Source: Girardinichthys multiradiatus
Taxonomy: Eukaryota > Chordata > Actinopteri > Cyprinodontiformes > Goodeidae
Assembly (NCBI RefSeq): GCF_021462225.1
Contig: NC_061817.1
Span: 4,375,327 to 4,439,326, forward strand
Length of the DNA stretch: 64,000 bases
Direction of reading: 5' to 3'
The translations under genes were made by a program, and so were the position numbers. This document shows, piece by piece, positions 11,560 to 23,534 of this stretch. Positions within the stretch are counted from its first letter, which is position 1. Every line of letters starts with the position of its first letter. The notes under the pieces were generated by a model. That model was not told the DNA's origin, did not search any database, and worked only from the letters and a program-made list of their open reading frames with translations.

Positions 11560-11830
11560 GTGGTGGGTATACCACAATTAATGTGTCATGTGCCCCTCAG
11601 CATCAATTATAGCTTAACAACAATGTCTCATGCTTCATAAGTCTGCTGAGGCATGACATCCTACTCTTCTTGTGTGGCTCTCAGGTCATTGAGGTTCTGA
11701 GGTACAGAGTTACAAGCCTCTAGATGGAGAATTAGCTGATCTCAAATGTTTTTCATGGGATTCAGGTCTGGAGAAAGTGCAAGCCACTCCATTCAAGGAA
11801 TCACAGTCTTTAGCAGCCATTAATTATGTT
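11560..11830 (-). pseudogene. Tc1/mariner transposase 3' remnant
   Basis: Read on the - strand, the part near 11790-11740 gives words close to SPDLNPMKNIWDQL, the third-acid block of Tc1-type transposases. Downstream words resemble the family's LNDLRATQEEWDVMPQQ tail, with stops and frame changes between. Only the carboxy-terminal third is present. The copy is old and belongs to a different subfamily from the element at 8519-10132. Confidence 0.55.
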
Positions 11831-11879
11831 ATTTGAGTAGTCTGGGCTTGTCACTGTACCATTTACAAAGTGTAGGACA

Positions 11880-12490
11880 GTTCTGTATCGACTAGACCAG
11901 GGCTTTTTAATGTGTGGGGGTCACCCCTCTGGAGGCCAAGATAATTTTTTGGGGGGTGGGGTGCAAAAGCTGAAAAAACAAACCTGAACCAGCAATTAGA
12001 CAACCCTTGCTAGCCTATGCCAAAATGCATAGATTTTTAATACCTAACACTACAGTGAGTGAGCAGACAGGTCTGAGCCAAGCAAAAAAAAAAAAAAAAG
12101 AAGGAAGTATGACCATGATCATTTAAAGTTTGGATTTTCATGGTCTGGATCTGAAGAATCTCCACTGCCACGGCGTGTTGTAAGAGGTGCTAACTAACAT
12201 CCCTATGAGATACTGGGTGTGTCCAAATTCAGAGCCTGCCTCCTTCAAAGGACCAGTCTACATAGCCTTGGTCTTTCGATAGCTGCATGTTGTGTTGCCT
12301 AGCAACCACGACAGTGCTAAGCACAGAGCTGTAAAGCCATAAAATGGAGCCTGGAGGTTAATCCTGCTGTCTCCACTGTATATAACTATACGTGGTTTTT
12401 ATTTACCTCTTTACATATTCCTGATGGCATATAATCTTGCTTTCTTTAAAATGTTGTTTTATTATCATTTCATTTTATTATGAAATAATC
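11880..12490. other. No gene; possible hAT-type relic and A-run
   Basis: The words CCAGGGCTTTTTAATGTGTG at about 11898 and GGGTCACCCCTCTGGAGG after it look like a hAT-type end, but no partner end was found. A run of about 15 A lies near 12085-12100. Nothing codes here. Confidence 0.4.
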
Positions 12491-12492
12491 AA

Positions 12493-14935
12493 ATGAGGAG
12501 GTTACTCCTCACGGGACCCGGTCGGCCAAGCCCGAGAGATCCGAAGCCATCCCCTAGTGGGCCCACCACCTGCATGGGGAACCATGAGAGACCATTGCAA
12601 AGAGGATCGGGCACATCCCTGTGCCTTCGGGTCGGGGAGAGGTCTCTGACCATTGTTTTGGCCTATGGAACAAGCCGTGGTGCAAAGTACCCATGCCTTC
12701 TTGGTATGCCTATTAGGGGTGCTGGATAATGCCCCCCATCTGGGACTCCATCATTCTGCTGGGGGACTTCAGCGCCCACGTGGGAAATGACAGTGAAACC
12801 TGGAGGGGTGTTATTGGGAGGAATGGCCTCCCTGATCTGAACCGTAGTGGTGTTTCATTATTGGACTTTTGTGCCAATCCCGGATTGTCCATAATAAACA
12901 TCATATTCAAGCATAAGGGTGTTCATCAGTTCACTTTTGTCAGTGATGAACACTCTTGAAGAGCACCACGACACCCTAGGCAGGAGATCAATGATTGACT
13001 TTGAAGTCATGTCTTCGGACCTTGGCCCGCATGTCTTTGTGCACTCAGGTGAAGGGAGGGGCTGAGTTGTCCACCAATCACCAGCTGGTGGTGAGATGGA
13101 TCCGCTGGAAGAAGAGGAAGCCAGACAGACTTGCAGGCCCAAGCCTACAGTGAGGGTCTGCTGGGAGCGTCTGGTGGAGCCCTCAGCCAGAGATGTCTTC
13201 AACTCCCACCTCCAGGAGAGCTTTGACCAGATTTCAGGCGAAGTTGGAGACAAAGAGTCCAAGTGGACTATATTCTCCACTTCTGTTGTCGATACTGCCA
13301 CCCATAGCTGTGGCCATAAGGTCTGTGGTGCCTGTCATGGTGGCAATCCCCGAACCCGGTGTTGGACACCGGCAGTAAGAGATGCCATCAATCTGAAGAA
13401 GGGATTCTACAAGTTGTGGGTTGTGGTTGGCCTGTAGGACCTCTGAAGCGGCTGATGGGTACCGTGAGGCCAATCGTGCTGGATGTTGCGGGGCTGTTGT
13501 GGCTGACACACCTCTTCAGCATTGCGTGGTGGTCAGGTACAGTGCCTCTGGAATAGCAGACCGGGGTGGTGGTCCCCCTTCACAAGAAGGGGGACTGGAG
13601 GGTTCCAACTACAGGGTGATCACACTCCTCAGCATCCCTTGTAAGGCCTACGCCAGGGTATCGGAGAGGAGAGTCCAACCGATAGTTGAACCTCAGATTC
13701 AGGAGGAGCATTGTGGTTTTTGTCCTGGCCGTGGAACACTCGACCAGCTCTATACCCTCATGAGTTTGCCCATCTGGTCCACATGTGTTTCTTGGACCTG
13801 GAGAAGGCATTTGACCGTGTCCCTCGTGGTGCCCTGTGTGGAAGCTCCTGGAGTACAGAGTCGGGGACCCTTTATTAGGGGTCATCAAGTTTATTTACAA
13901 ACAGAGCAGGAGTTTGCTCCACATTGCTGGCACTAAGCCAGACCTGTTCCCAGTGCATGTTGGACTCCAGCTGTCATATTTTGTTCAGAACCAGGAAACT
14001 CTTGAGCAGCACAAAACTAAGACAGAAATGGCTAAAACAGATATATTGAAATAGGGGTTTTGTGGCAGTGTTGGGACTCCGTAGCTGTCTGGCTTCTGGG
14101 ATTGGCTCACTGAGAGAGAGAGGAGTATTAATAACAGGTAAGTGGGTTTGAATGATGAGAGAGGTGAGGCAAGGCTTACTTGGTGAGTCTGGGTAAAAGT
14201 GAGCAAGCCACAGTGACTGAGGTTGGCAGGCCAGTATGCTGTGTGGGCGAGCAGTTGGTGAGTGTAGTTGGAGGGTGGACAGGTAGAGCATGGAGAGTGA
14301 GGGGCGATTCTGCAATCTGGTCTGTGAGATCCAGGGATACCCTCATGCTAAGGTAAATTCATCAAAGTATTTACCAGGTTGGGAGGAGACTGAACCACGG
14401 CGAGTAATCCAGGGCGGAGGTTCACTGACAGCTAGCAGGAAACGAGACAAAACCTTGAAGTGGAAACCAGGGCAGGGTTCAGCTGACAGCAACCTTAGGG
14501 AGAACAGAGCAGGGGTTAGACAATCAACTGGTCAGGACAACGACAAGGACAGAGCAGGGTTTGTTTGTCCATTTACTACTCAGGACGAGTTAACAATCCG
14601 GCGCCTCCTCCAAGGGCTCAGCAGCTTTTGAAGCTCCTCAGGTGATTGCTCTGATGGGAAACAGTTGTGCAGCTGCACCTGTCTGTCACACCCTGGTGGA
14701 GAGAATGAGACACAACACCCAGACAACAGAACAAACCTGTACTCAGTTCTGTGGCCTTAACACCTTCAGGGCCGCCCTTTGTCACCAGTCCTTTTCATAA
14801 TTTTAATGGACAGGATATCTAGGGACAGCCAAGGGCTGTAGGGCGTCTGGTTTGGGGACCAGTGGATTTCATCTCTTCTTCTTGCAGATGACGTGGTCCT
14901 GCAGGACTTGCACGCATCATACATTTGACGCTGGC
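12493..14935 (+). pseudogene. Broken LINE (endonuclease and reverse transcriptase)
   Basis: Ordered fragments of one LINE ORF2 are visible. The endonuclease lies at about 12740-12960 ([12 protein letters not shown], then [12 protein letters not shown], then [11 protein letters not shown]). The linker is at 13080-13430 and contains VCWERLVEPSARDVFNSHLQ. The reverse transcriptase is at 13490-13970, with NYRVITLLSIPCKAYARV and GFCPGRGTLDQLYTL. The last visible block at 14767-14935 carries the catalytic word ADDVVL. Stops, frameshifts and one internal deletion near 13475 break it: sequence jumps from the linker word EAADGYREANR straight to the start of the reverse transcriptase. An insert of about 800 bp splits it at 13971-14766. 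Clade is not assigned with confidence. Confidence 0.8.
13971..14766. mobile_element. Unidentified insert of about 800 bp in the LINE
   Basis: LINE sequence stops at GTTGGACTCCAG (about 13970) and continues with CAGGGCCGCCCTTTGTCACC at about 14767, so the piece between is foreign. It has no long frame or recognised motif. It begins close to TGTCATATTTTG and includes TGTCACACC near 14683, as some LTRs do, but no clear target duplication was found. Confidence 0.5.
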
Positions 14936-15274
14936 CATGGACATTTGGGCACGAGGAATTCTGTCGCTTTTTTACAACTGTTGTAATGTCCGACTGCATA
15001 CAGGATCTTGTTCGAGAACGTGCATGCTGCACATACCATGCATCTCAACAGTCCAAAAAACATGCAGCTTCCATACGTAGATGTGAAGAGAGAACACAGG
15101 AATGTGAGCAATCCCCTTTTGAATTGCTCACGTGCAAAACATAACAGTAGCTTGTCCGAACGCAGCACAAATTCCTCCAATAGCCAGGGACACGTGACCT
15201 TTTCGCGAGAACAGAGAATATGTGTCGTCCCAACAGCGTATCCCCTACTCTAAAACCCTGGAACGAGAGGCGCG
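14936..15274. other. No supported gene
   Basis: An open frame at 15008-15253 (81 codons) is rich in Ser, Asn and His and matches nothing I recognise. It lies between two LINE-derived pieces, so it is probably repeat-derived or chance. Confidence 0.4.
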
Positions 15275-15400
15275 AGGCCATCCCCAGTGGGCCCACCACC
15301 TGCAGGGGGAACCGTGAGGGACCGGTGCAAAGAGGATTGGGCGGCGGAGGTGGAGACCTCGGCAATCCCATCCCCGGATGCTTAGCTTTGTGAACTTATT
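15275..15400 (+). repeat. Second fragment of the 12.5-kb LINE family (5' region)
   Basis: CCAGTGGGCCCACCACCTGC and the following bases match the start region of the LINE at about 12545-12615, which reads GTGGGCCCACCACCTGCATG. Only about 125 bases are shared. It lies 340 bases after the end of that LINE in the same orientation. Confidence 0.7.
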
Positions 15401-16029
15401 ATTTTGTAAATAAATTACCAAATTTGTTTTCAATGCACCATTGTCTCCTGTCTTGTCATTGTTGTCTGACTCTTCCATTTGTATCCATGACATTCACACC
15501 TGCACCTCTAAACTGCCAGGGGTATGACTTTGATAGACAAGTATCATAGATTAATCTGATTGGATGAAGAATGGCACAATGGGGGAGAGATCTGTGCCCC
15601 TAAGAGGATCTCAAAGTAACCAATTAGAGACCGGCATGAAATTATATGGAAACTATAGGTGTTTTGCTTTTGTTCTTTAAATCATGTGCTGTCTGGCAGA
15701 GTAGTGCTCAGAATTGTTGTCTGAGTGCCAAGAAAAAGACAGATTTACTTTCACAGGTGGAGCATTACAGCTAACGGTTTGAAGCTCTGCTTGATATTAA
15801 GAAAGAAAATTGCTTTATTAGAAACTGCTTTGGGATTATTTCAATTGTTACAAACAAGGAGACAGAAATGAAAAAAAAAAAAAATAAGAAGCACAAAAGA
15901 GAGAGAGGTGGGGCAAAAAGGAAAAAGGTAGAGAAGGAGAAAAGAATGGAGGAGAGAAAGAAGGATGAAAAGAATACAAGATAACACCCTGCTTGCTTCT
16001 ACACCTGCAGAAACACTCGTATTAACAGC
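15401..16029. other. No supported gene; purine-rich patch
   Basis: No frame or repeat family recognised. 15868-15985 is a purine-rich stretch with an A-run followed by GAGAGAG and GGAGAAAAG words, which may be the end of a retrotransposon tail or simple sequence. Confidence 0.5.
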
Positions 16030-18065
16030 TTTTTTTTACCAAGTGCACAGTACTTATGAATGCAAGATGTATTTAGTGGTAAATGTTGCTCAATATAGAG
16101 CATTTGTGTTCACCTGAATCTAAACACCTGTGGGTCTGTGAGCGCGCTTGGGTATAGAAAGTTTCTCCATAAAAATATGCAATAGCGAGTGTGAGTACCC
16201 ACAGACCTGCCCCCTGAACCTGGGACAGATACGGAGGAGATCCGAGCCATAGACATAGAAAGACCCCCAGAGCACAGGAACCCCAGGAGAACCACCGCCA
16301 GGACTACTGCAACCCCCCCAGAAAAGAGCAAGGGAGAGTCCTAGGGTAACCACCCAGCAGCCACAGTGCAGAAGCCCCAGGGAACTGCAGTGACGAGCCC
16401 TCAGGCCCACCGGTAGCCGTCTACACCCGAGCAGATTCAGCCATGGACCCCGAGACCCTGGGACATATTACTCCCCAAGCAGAGGCCCGACAGAGCCCAG
16501 GGCTCCAGGCCCCGGCAGGCAGCCACCGAGAGGGAGCTGGCACACACCAAAGCAACCCGCCCCGGACACAGAGAACCACAAATACACCAACGGGCAGAGA
16601 CACCAACCACCAGCAGGTAGTGTGGCGGGGAGGAAATAGGCCCCACATTTGATGGGGTGCCTAAACTGATCCAGGAAAGGGAACAGTCCCAGACCCAACC
16701 TGACACAAAAAACAGGCACACAAAGTCATAAACACACATTCCACACATGCGTACACATAAAAACACTCACACCCACACACCCAACGTAAAGACAAACAGC
16801 AATGGACATCGTACACTCACTCACAATCCCCATACATACTCTATACTCCCAGGTCCAGGTGCCGATACCTCACAGGGGCAGTCAGCCCCCGGACTCAGGA
16901 GGTGGTCCCCTTCCCTCTAGTAGTGGAGACCGGTAGACCACACCAGCACCTGAACCTGGGCAGGGCGCTAGCCTGGGCTGGTGCCTGAACCTGAGAGACC
17001 CCGGCCGGGACCCCGACCCCTCGCCCTGCCCCGACCCCAATCCCCAACGACCCCAATCGTCATCCGGAGAGGGGGCCATGAACAAAAGAGGGGTCTACAT
17101 GATCCAAACTAGCCCGCCAACCAGAGCCACCACAGGATGAAACAGTCCCCAATGAATTTTGATCCTAACCCCCAATGAACCCCAACATGAATTTCCTCAC
17201 AGGGCCACCCCCAACCAGGACAAAGATATTGAACACATGCCCCCAAACGCCATGAATCCTCTCCCCACAGGGGCACACCCCCACAGGTGAGCTCCATCCC
17301 TGAAAAGCCATCAAAGCCACACGCACACAGCACAAGCTCCACATACAGCCCCGCTCCAAGCACCCTCACCGCATCCTGCCCTCCACCACAGAGCCCGCTG
17401 CGATGGCAAGGCAAGGGCCCCCGTAACCCCACTCCAGCCTCCGCCCACAGGCACAAAAGGGCAGACACGACCAGCACCGCTCCCGGAACCCTTGACCCCC
17501 CACCAAGATGGGACAAACTCACCTGGCTAGAGGTCCCCAGCCAGCGGCAAGCACCTGGGGCCGGCGTCCCCCACCATGCACCCCACCACCACACAAACAG
17601 ACCACATCACCGCTACTGCAATGATAGTCCAGGGAGAAAAATTATCAAGCTTAGCTCTATTATCACCAGTCAGCCAATCCAAATGCTGGTGACCCCACAT
17701 CCAAGAAGAGGACACAACCACCCCAACCCACACACTGCAGGCCCTCCACACCACCCTCTAGCCCGCTGTCCTGATACCCCCCCCCCCGGACACAACAGCC
17801 AGCAGAGCAGCACACCGCCAAGCCTGCCCAAGCATCCGACCAGTGCCAGCAGCCCCAGGCCGCCAGTTCCTAAGAGGGAAACATGCACCAGCCGAGTAAC
17901 CGGGCCGGGCAGGCCAATAGCTCCAGGCCAAGCACAACCCACCAGCCGCCCCAGTGCAGGCACAAGACTTGCTCTACCACCCCACCCACCCGCCCGCCAA
18001 CCGCAGCCCGAAGCTATAGGTTTAAGAACATACATACACACTGATTTGGCCAGTGCCCCTCGCCA
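16030..18065 (-). repeat. C-rich block, 3' region of an L1-type LINE (reverse orientation)
   Basis: Read on the - strand this block matches the 3' region of the L1-type LINE that ends at about 51790. Shared words include the GGGGGCAGGTCTG block (here about 16200-16220), the ATGCAATAGCGAGTG/CACTATTGCATAT region and the AAGCGCGCTCAC/CAAGCGTGCTCAC region. On the + strand it is extremely C rich with CCCCACCAACC-type words. The long Pro-rich or Gly/Trp-rich frames it generates (such as 17287-18069) have no domain and follow from composition. No reverse transcriptase part is attached, so only the LINE tail was inserted or retained. Confidence 0.7.
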
Positions 18066-19159
18066 CTGACACATATGTAATTAGGCCTACACAAATAACC
18101 TCAAATAAACCCAAAATGAATGTGAATGCTGAACAATCTGAAGTCAGATACATTTTATGAGTGAACAGATGTGATAATTACTTTTTATTTCATAATTTAT
18201 GTTTACTGTGTCTAGAATGTTTTCCTGCAATTTTGATGGGGGCAGTGCACTAGGGGCCCCCTATTGCCAAGCTGCCATGGTCTAAGATGGCACTTCCTCA
18301 CCCCATCTTCCTGTTTTGCAGGGCACTATTCGCAATGGAGCAGTCATCAGTGTGGGATGTGGCCAAAGACGTACACTTATTTGCCATTCTGTGACTCTTC
18401 CAGTCTCTGTATCTCTGTTGCAACCTGTTGATGACACTCTGTGTCCACTTCTGTCTGAGAACATCCTGTTGCAATGGCGAGGTACTGCTGATCAGTCAGG
18501 TGTCGTCTTGGTCTCAAATTTCAAAATATGAACAGCATGATGAGGAAGACTCTGATTTGTTTTTCCACCGAAAGAACTCTTTCTTGAACTCGTTCGGTTC
18601 ACATGCCTTCCAACGTTTGTGTTTTGTTGAGTACCGACATGAATTTCCACCAGTTTTGGGAGCCAAGCTTGACTCATTAACAGTGGGCGTTATACAGCTT
18701 GGTAGCCTTGACAGCAGAGCTTGCTGAGCTGCGTGCAATGTTCCTTTTAATGCAAATGAGAGCATGCATAAACTACAGTTAATACAGAAGAGGACACAGT
18801 GACTCTGTGTAGGAACAATGGTATGTACAATGTTTTCACTTGCATATGTTCAGCATCTGTGAGTATACTGTCCTTACCTAGTCATCAAATTTGTCCTGGA
18901 ACAGCTTGATAGCTCCAAGGCAGGGGTGGCCGAAGTGTGACCCACGCAGGGCCAGTTCTAGGCATGCATATATGAGGGGGCAGGTGGAAGTGTGAAGGGG
19001 GCATCATCATGCATGCCCATTATGCGCTGGCATGTTTATTGTTCCTGTTGAATAGTGCTTTCTTTATGGGATTGGGGTAAACTGTGTAGTGCTGTGCAAT
19101 TTGCTAGACAGGACTGGTTTCATCCATGTTGGGCTTCTTTTGAACACGTTGGGCTGGAA
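18066..19159. other. No confirmed gene; one exon-like open stretch
   Basis: Mostly unrecognised. 18322-18481 is open in one frame between a CAG acceptor-like site and a GAG/GTACTG donor-like site, but matches no protein I know. At about 18921, CAGGGGTGGCCGAAGTGTGA resembles a hAT end, again without a partner. Confidence 0.4.
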
Positions 19160-19640
19160 GAAAATAGCTTTGTACGGGTTGTTAAAATTTGCACTGCTTT
19201 TCACAACATTTGGAGGGTTTGGAGTGGCATATGGCTGCTCACACCAAGCCTGGTTCTGCTGGAGGTTTCTTCCTCTTAAAAGGGAGTTTTTCCTCTCCAC
19301 TGTCGCTACATGCATGCTCAGTATGAGGGATTGCTGCAAAGGCAACGCCAGTGACTGTCCACTGTCTCTACATGCTCATCCAGGAGGAGTGAATGCTGCA
19401 AGTCACTGACTGGATGCAATCTGCTGGGTTTCCTTAGATAGAAAACCTTTAACCAACTTTAATAATAAACTAAATCTGAGTGCACTATTTCATAGTTAGG
19501 ATTAATTGGAATGTATGTACCTGAAATCTGTATGATTCGATTGAAATGACTTTGTAAAGTGCTTTGAAGCGACGTGTGTTGTGAATTGGTGCTAAATGAA
19601 TAAAACTGAATCGAATCGAATTGAATTAAACTGAAATGTT
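19160..19640 (+). repeat. 3' end of an L2-type LINE
   Basis: The block from GGCTGCTCACACCAAGCCTG to the A+T-rich tail AATCGAATCGAATTGAATT is the usual 3' untranslated end of an abundant fish L2-type LINE. It includes the AAGTGCTTTGAAGCGACG word just before the tail. No coding part is attached; the insertion is strongly 5'-truncated. Confidence 0.65.
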
Positions 19641-22300
19641 TAGAAATTATTCATGGGAAAATTCTATCAAAATAGTTGTTGTGTGGCAGAAAAGTAAAAA
19701 CCTACACATCTCAAAATCTCAAAGTGTTGTCTTTTTTCTCATATCAGTAGTTCATTTATTTTGAAAAGGAGAATTTGTTGAACATGACATCATCAATCAC
19801 TGATGGTCATTGGTTAATCGACTGTCACTGTGAAATTATATTGGTCAATTGTAAACGCCCAAAATCCTGTTAAAAGTTCATCTTATATATACTGAGGTGC
19901 GGCCTTTACTTTATTAAGCTTGATATTGAGAGACAGCTTCATGCTGGAGGGGGAAAATACAAAAAATATCCAGAAAGCTAAAACCAGAATCATGCAGAAC
20001 ATGCACAGACATTTCGGAGGTAGGTGCCAAGAAAGGGCATCCAGTGCCAAATATATTAATAAAATTTTAGGTAATGTTAACATTGGGTCTGTTATTATGC
20101 TAATAAAATCAAACAGAAAGCTAAGTAAACATGTTCCTATTAAGTCATCATTTTGTGTTTGCTGCTCTATATAACAGAGTATTATACTTACCCTTCAACA
20201 TATATTAGCCTGTAATGTTAACTACCTAGCAAAATGATTCCTCAACTGTTGGAGTAGAAATGTTTGCGTAAAAGGGTTCCTTGAGTTAAAGTGACTTTTA
20301 CCTACACAAAACAGAGTTTAGGCCAGCATTCTGTAATTATAGAATACTGTATGTTTGTTCCTATTATCCACACTTTATTGTGAGTTACTCCAAAGGAAAA
20401 TGGTTGTGGCCATGCTTTTTCTTTTCTTCTTTAGACTTTAAAATCAAAATGATTAAGTGAAATTTGTGAAATGGTCTAATTTGTCTGTTTGGTTATATAT
20501 CTCCCTCTCTGTCTCTTCATTGAACCTGACAAACATCAGCCAGCAGCTGGACAAGGGTTAGAAATGATGGATTTTCTGGGTACAAAACGTGTCATGCATG
20601 GATGCTGATTGGAAGAAAATGCAAGCATTTCTCAGCAGGTGTTGTGCCGAAATGTCCCACTCACCGACCTTTTTTCAAAGAAACATCAGGTCAGAAACCC
20701 TCTAATGTTATCAGCAATGCTATACTGTTAAGCATACGCGGTTATTGCGTAAAAACTGAGATTTGCGCTGACATGTCCGGCGAACCGCTGCTTTGAGTCC
20801 TAGCGGAGTCCACGGAGACAAGTATGCTACGCGCAACTATGTTCTGCCTTAAGTGTTGGGAGAGGAGGGAGAGTCAAGGCGAATGCTTGCGCTTTTGTTA
20901 TTGAGAATTAATTTGAAGGGGCCAGGCATTTGTTTAGGGCGCATTGCCCCCTCTTGCCCTGGGTAAAGCCGGCCTCAGGCCCAGGGGCCATTTGCATCCG
21001 CCAAACTGATTTTGTGGGGCCCCTGACCACAATTCGAGATTGATACATAATTGACCTCCCAGCACAGGTTGCAGGTAAATACTTTCTTTAATTAAATTCT
21101 ATTTTTTACTGGAATATTGAAATCTTACAATGTAAAATGTTAGAAACAACAGCTTGGCTAAATAAAGCAAATGCTACTGTCTCTGTAATAGACAAGAAAA
21201 TAAAAACCTGTCATCCCCCAAAAAATTCATGTAAACTGTATGCATTTTTTAAATAAGGCAAACCCACAAAACCCTGTTTATGTTTTGGATCCACAGTAAT
21301 TTACAGAGGTAATAAAAATTCTAAAACGTTTGAATTTTTAATAAAAAAAAATAATTATTGTGGCCCACAGGCACTTGATGATTTTGGCCTTGATTTATTT
21401 TGTAGCTAGTACCATTAGATTTGACAGACAAACCTAATTATCCTTGCGGGGACACTTTTTCAAATAAGAATATAATGTGAATTAGTGTAAACAGAGCAAA
21501 CAAAATATTTGGTAAAGTTTAAAATAGTATGTTAAATAAATAAATGTATACAAATTATGTTTTGCTTTGGTTTTCTCCAAAGTATTAGCATAAGACACTG
21601 TGCATTATAGCCAAACTTTTTTGCCCTTATGTTCAGTTTCCCATTGTTGCAGTTAATGTACCATAGACAGTACAAGAAACAACAGAAAGCAACATATATA
21701 CTGGTTGTGCTGGTACTTGCTTTCCCAAGTTGTGATGACCAGTAACTGAACTCTGAAATGATTAATGACTTCGGAGCAATTCAGCTTAGACAATCCATTC
21801 TTTGGATTCCTCTGACTCCTGGTCTGTCTCAAATCCACACTTGCTCTGTTTATATTTAGCTTGTGTTTTGTTTTAGCTTTAGCTTTAGCAGAAGCTCAGC
21901 TTTTGGTGTAATGCAAGGGTCATAAGGTGCTACCATTTTAGTAATCCATGCTTCTGTTAGAGATTTGTTATCAGTATACTATTGCATCTAATTGGATTGT
22001 AATTATGTACGGGTCTGTTTTTCTTGCATTGCTTTATATATATATTCCACTACTTGTATTTATAGCATTTATTTTTCTGCTGCTGTTTACTGGGGTCAGT
22101 CAATGCATTCAATTTATACAGAAAAGGGGTTTTGCAGTTGTTTTTTTTGTGTAGGCCTATGAATAAAACTTAAGTACTCTACTTGTGGGTAATACAACTA
22201 AACAACTAATGACAACAAAATACTGTTAGTGCTAGAAGAGGTGAAGACTGTATGTGTGTGAGGGAAACTGACATGACCCGACGCTTGAATTTCAATTCAG
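19641..22300. other. No supported gene
   Basis: A+T-rich sequence with short frames only. GGCCCAGGGGCCATTTGCATC near 20988 and TGGCCCACAGG near 21361 look like fragments of old hAT-type repeats. No RNA gene or exon pair could be supported. Confidence 0.5.
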
Positions 22301-23430
22301 TTTAATTCAATTCAATTAAAAAATACTTTATTGATCTCAAATGGAAATTAAATGTTGGTGGAGCTCATATTATACTAGTTTCTTCACAGAGCCCTTGTAG
22401 ATGTTGATGGCTGTGGGCAGGAAGGATTTCCTGTAGCGGTCTGTCAGCGATCTGAAGTAGCCTCTGACTGAAGACATTCTGTTGTTGTACGACAGTCTCA
22501 TAAAGAGGATGCTCGGGGTTTTCCAATATGTTCTTCAACTTATGAAGAATCCTTCTTTGCACAATGATCTCCAAAGATTCCAGAGGAGTCCCCTGAACAG
22601 AGCCAGCCTCCTTTATTAGCTTGTTGAGATTTGTATATTCCTGGTTCCAGCTTCCTGTACTCAGCTTCTTGTCCATGATCTTGATCCACCCCACAACTGC
22701 AGAATCATCCGAGTATTTCTACAGATTGCAAGAGTCTGTCTTGTACTGAAAATCTGAGTTGAGCTGAGTGAAAAGCAATAGTGAGAGCAAATTCCCCTGT
22801 GGTGCTCCTGTGCCTCTGACTTCCTGGTTAGACACACAACCCTTCAGTCTCACAAACTGTGGTCTGTTTGTCAGGTAGTCTTTGATCCAAGAGATTGTCG
22901 AGGCCTCCACCGAGTCTTCTTGTGTTTCTGACAAAGCAAATCAGGCTGAATTGTGTTAAATGCACTGGAAGAATCGAAGAACATGATCCTCAAAGTGCTG
23001 CTGGCTTTGTCCAGTTGACAGTGGGTTTGTTGAAGCAGATGTATTATGGCATCTTCAACTCCAACTCCACCACAATAAGCAAACTGGCGGGGCGTGCTGA
23101 AAGTTTATTGTTTGTTTGTTTGAATTTCTCTATGACCTTCACAATTTGGGAGTCAGGGCAACTGGTCTATAGTCATTGAGGACTAATGGGTGAGTTTTTC
23201 AGTGAGGTCTTCCATAACACTGGAACCTTCTTCTGGGCCAGGCCAAGGTAAAAAAGAGGTGCTGCAGAATCCCATAGAGCTGCTCTGTACAGGCCTTCAA
23301 AACTCTAGGGCTGACATGATCTGGACCTGCAGCCTTATTTCGGTTCAGTCTCTCCAGGTGCCTCTTCACCTGATTTCTGTGCAACATTATGAACATAAAC
23401 ACACAATAGCATTGGGCATAATACAAATTA
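22301..23430 (-). pseudogene. LINE fragment (reverse transcriptase carboxy half)
   Basis: On the - strand, 23426-23199 reads NQVKRHLERLNRNKAAGPDH, the linker before reverse transcriptase. 22934-22719 reads SWIKDYLTNRPQFVRLKG, then GAPQGNLLSLLLF, the palm and fingers words. 22694-22365 reads the carboxy end, with SLEIIVQRRILHKLKNILEN and then PLYETVVQQ. The 3' tail is the AATTCAATTCAATT run at about 22290-22320. Several stops and frameshifts are present. It is the same LINE family as the fragment at 61740-62560, which shares the KRQLERLSRNKAAGPD word. Confidence 0.8.
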
Positions 23431-23534
23431 TCACCTAACTAATTGCAATCACATAATGATTAAAAACCAACAAAAAAACAACAAACTGATACTCTGGGAA
23501 TTTAAGACGAAGATATAGTAATAAATCAAACTAG
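23431..23534. other. Short spacer, nothing recognised
   Basis: A+T-rich spacer between the LINE fragment and the first tandem repeat unit. Confidence 0.5.

Noticed and set aside
17287..18069. 260-codon Pro/His/Thr-rich open frame
   Set aside because: Lies in the C-rich L1 tail block. No domain, no start context, and frames on both strands are open for reasons of composition.
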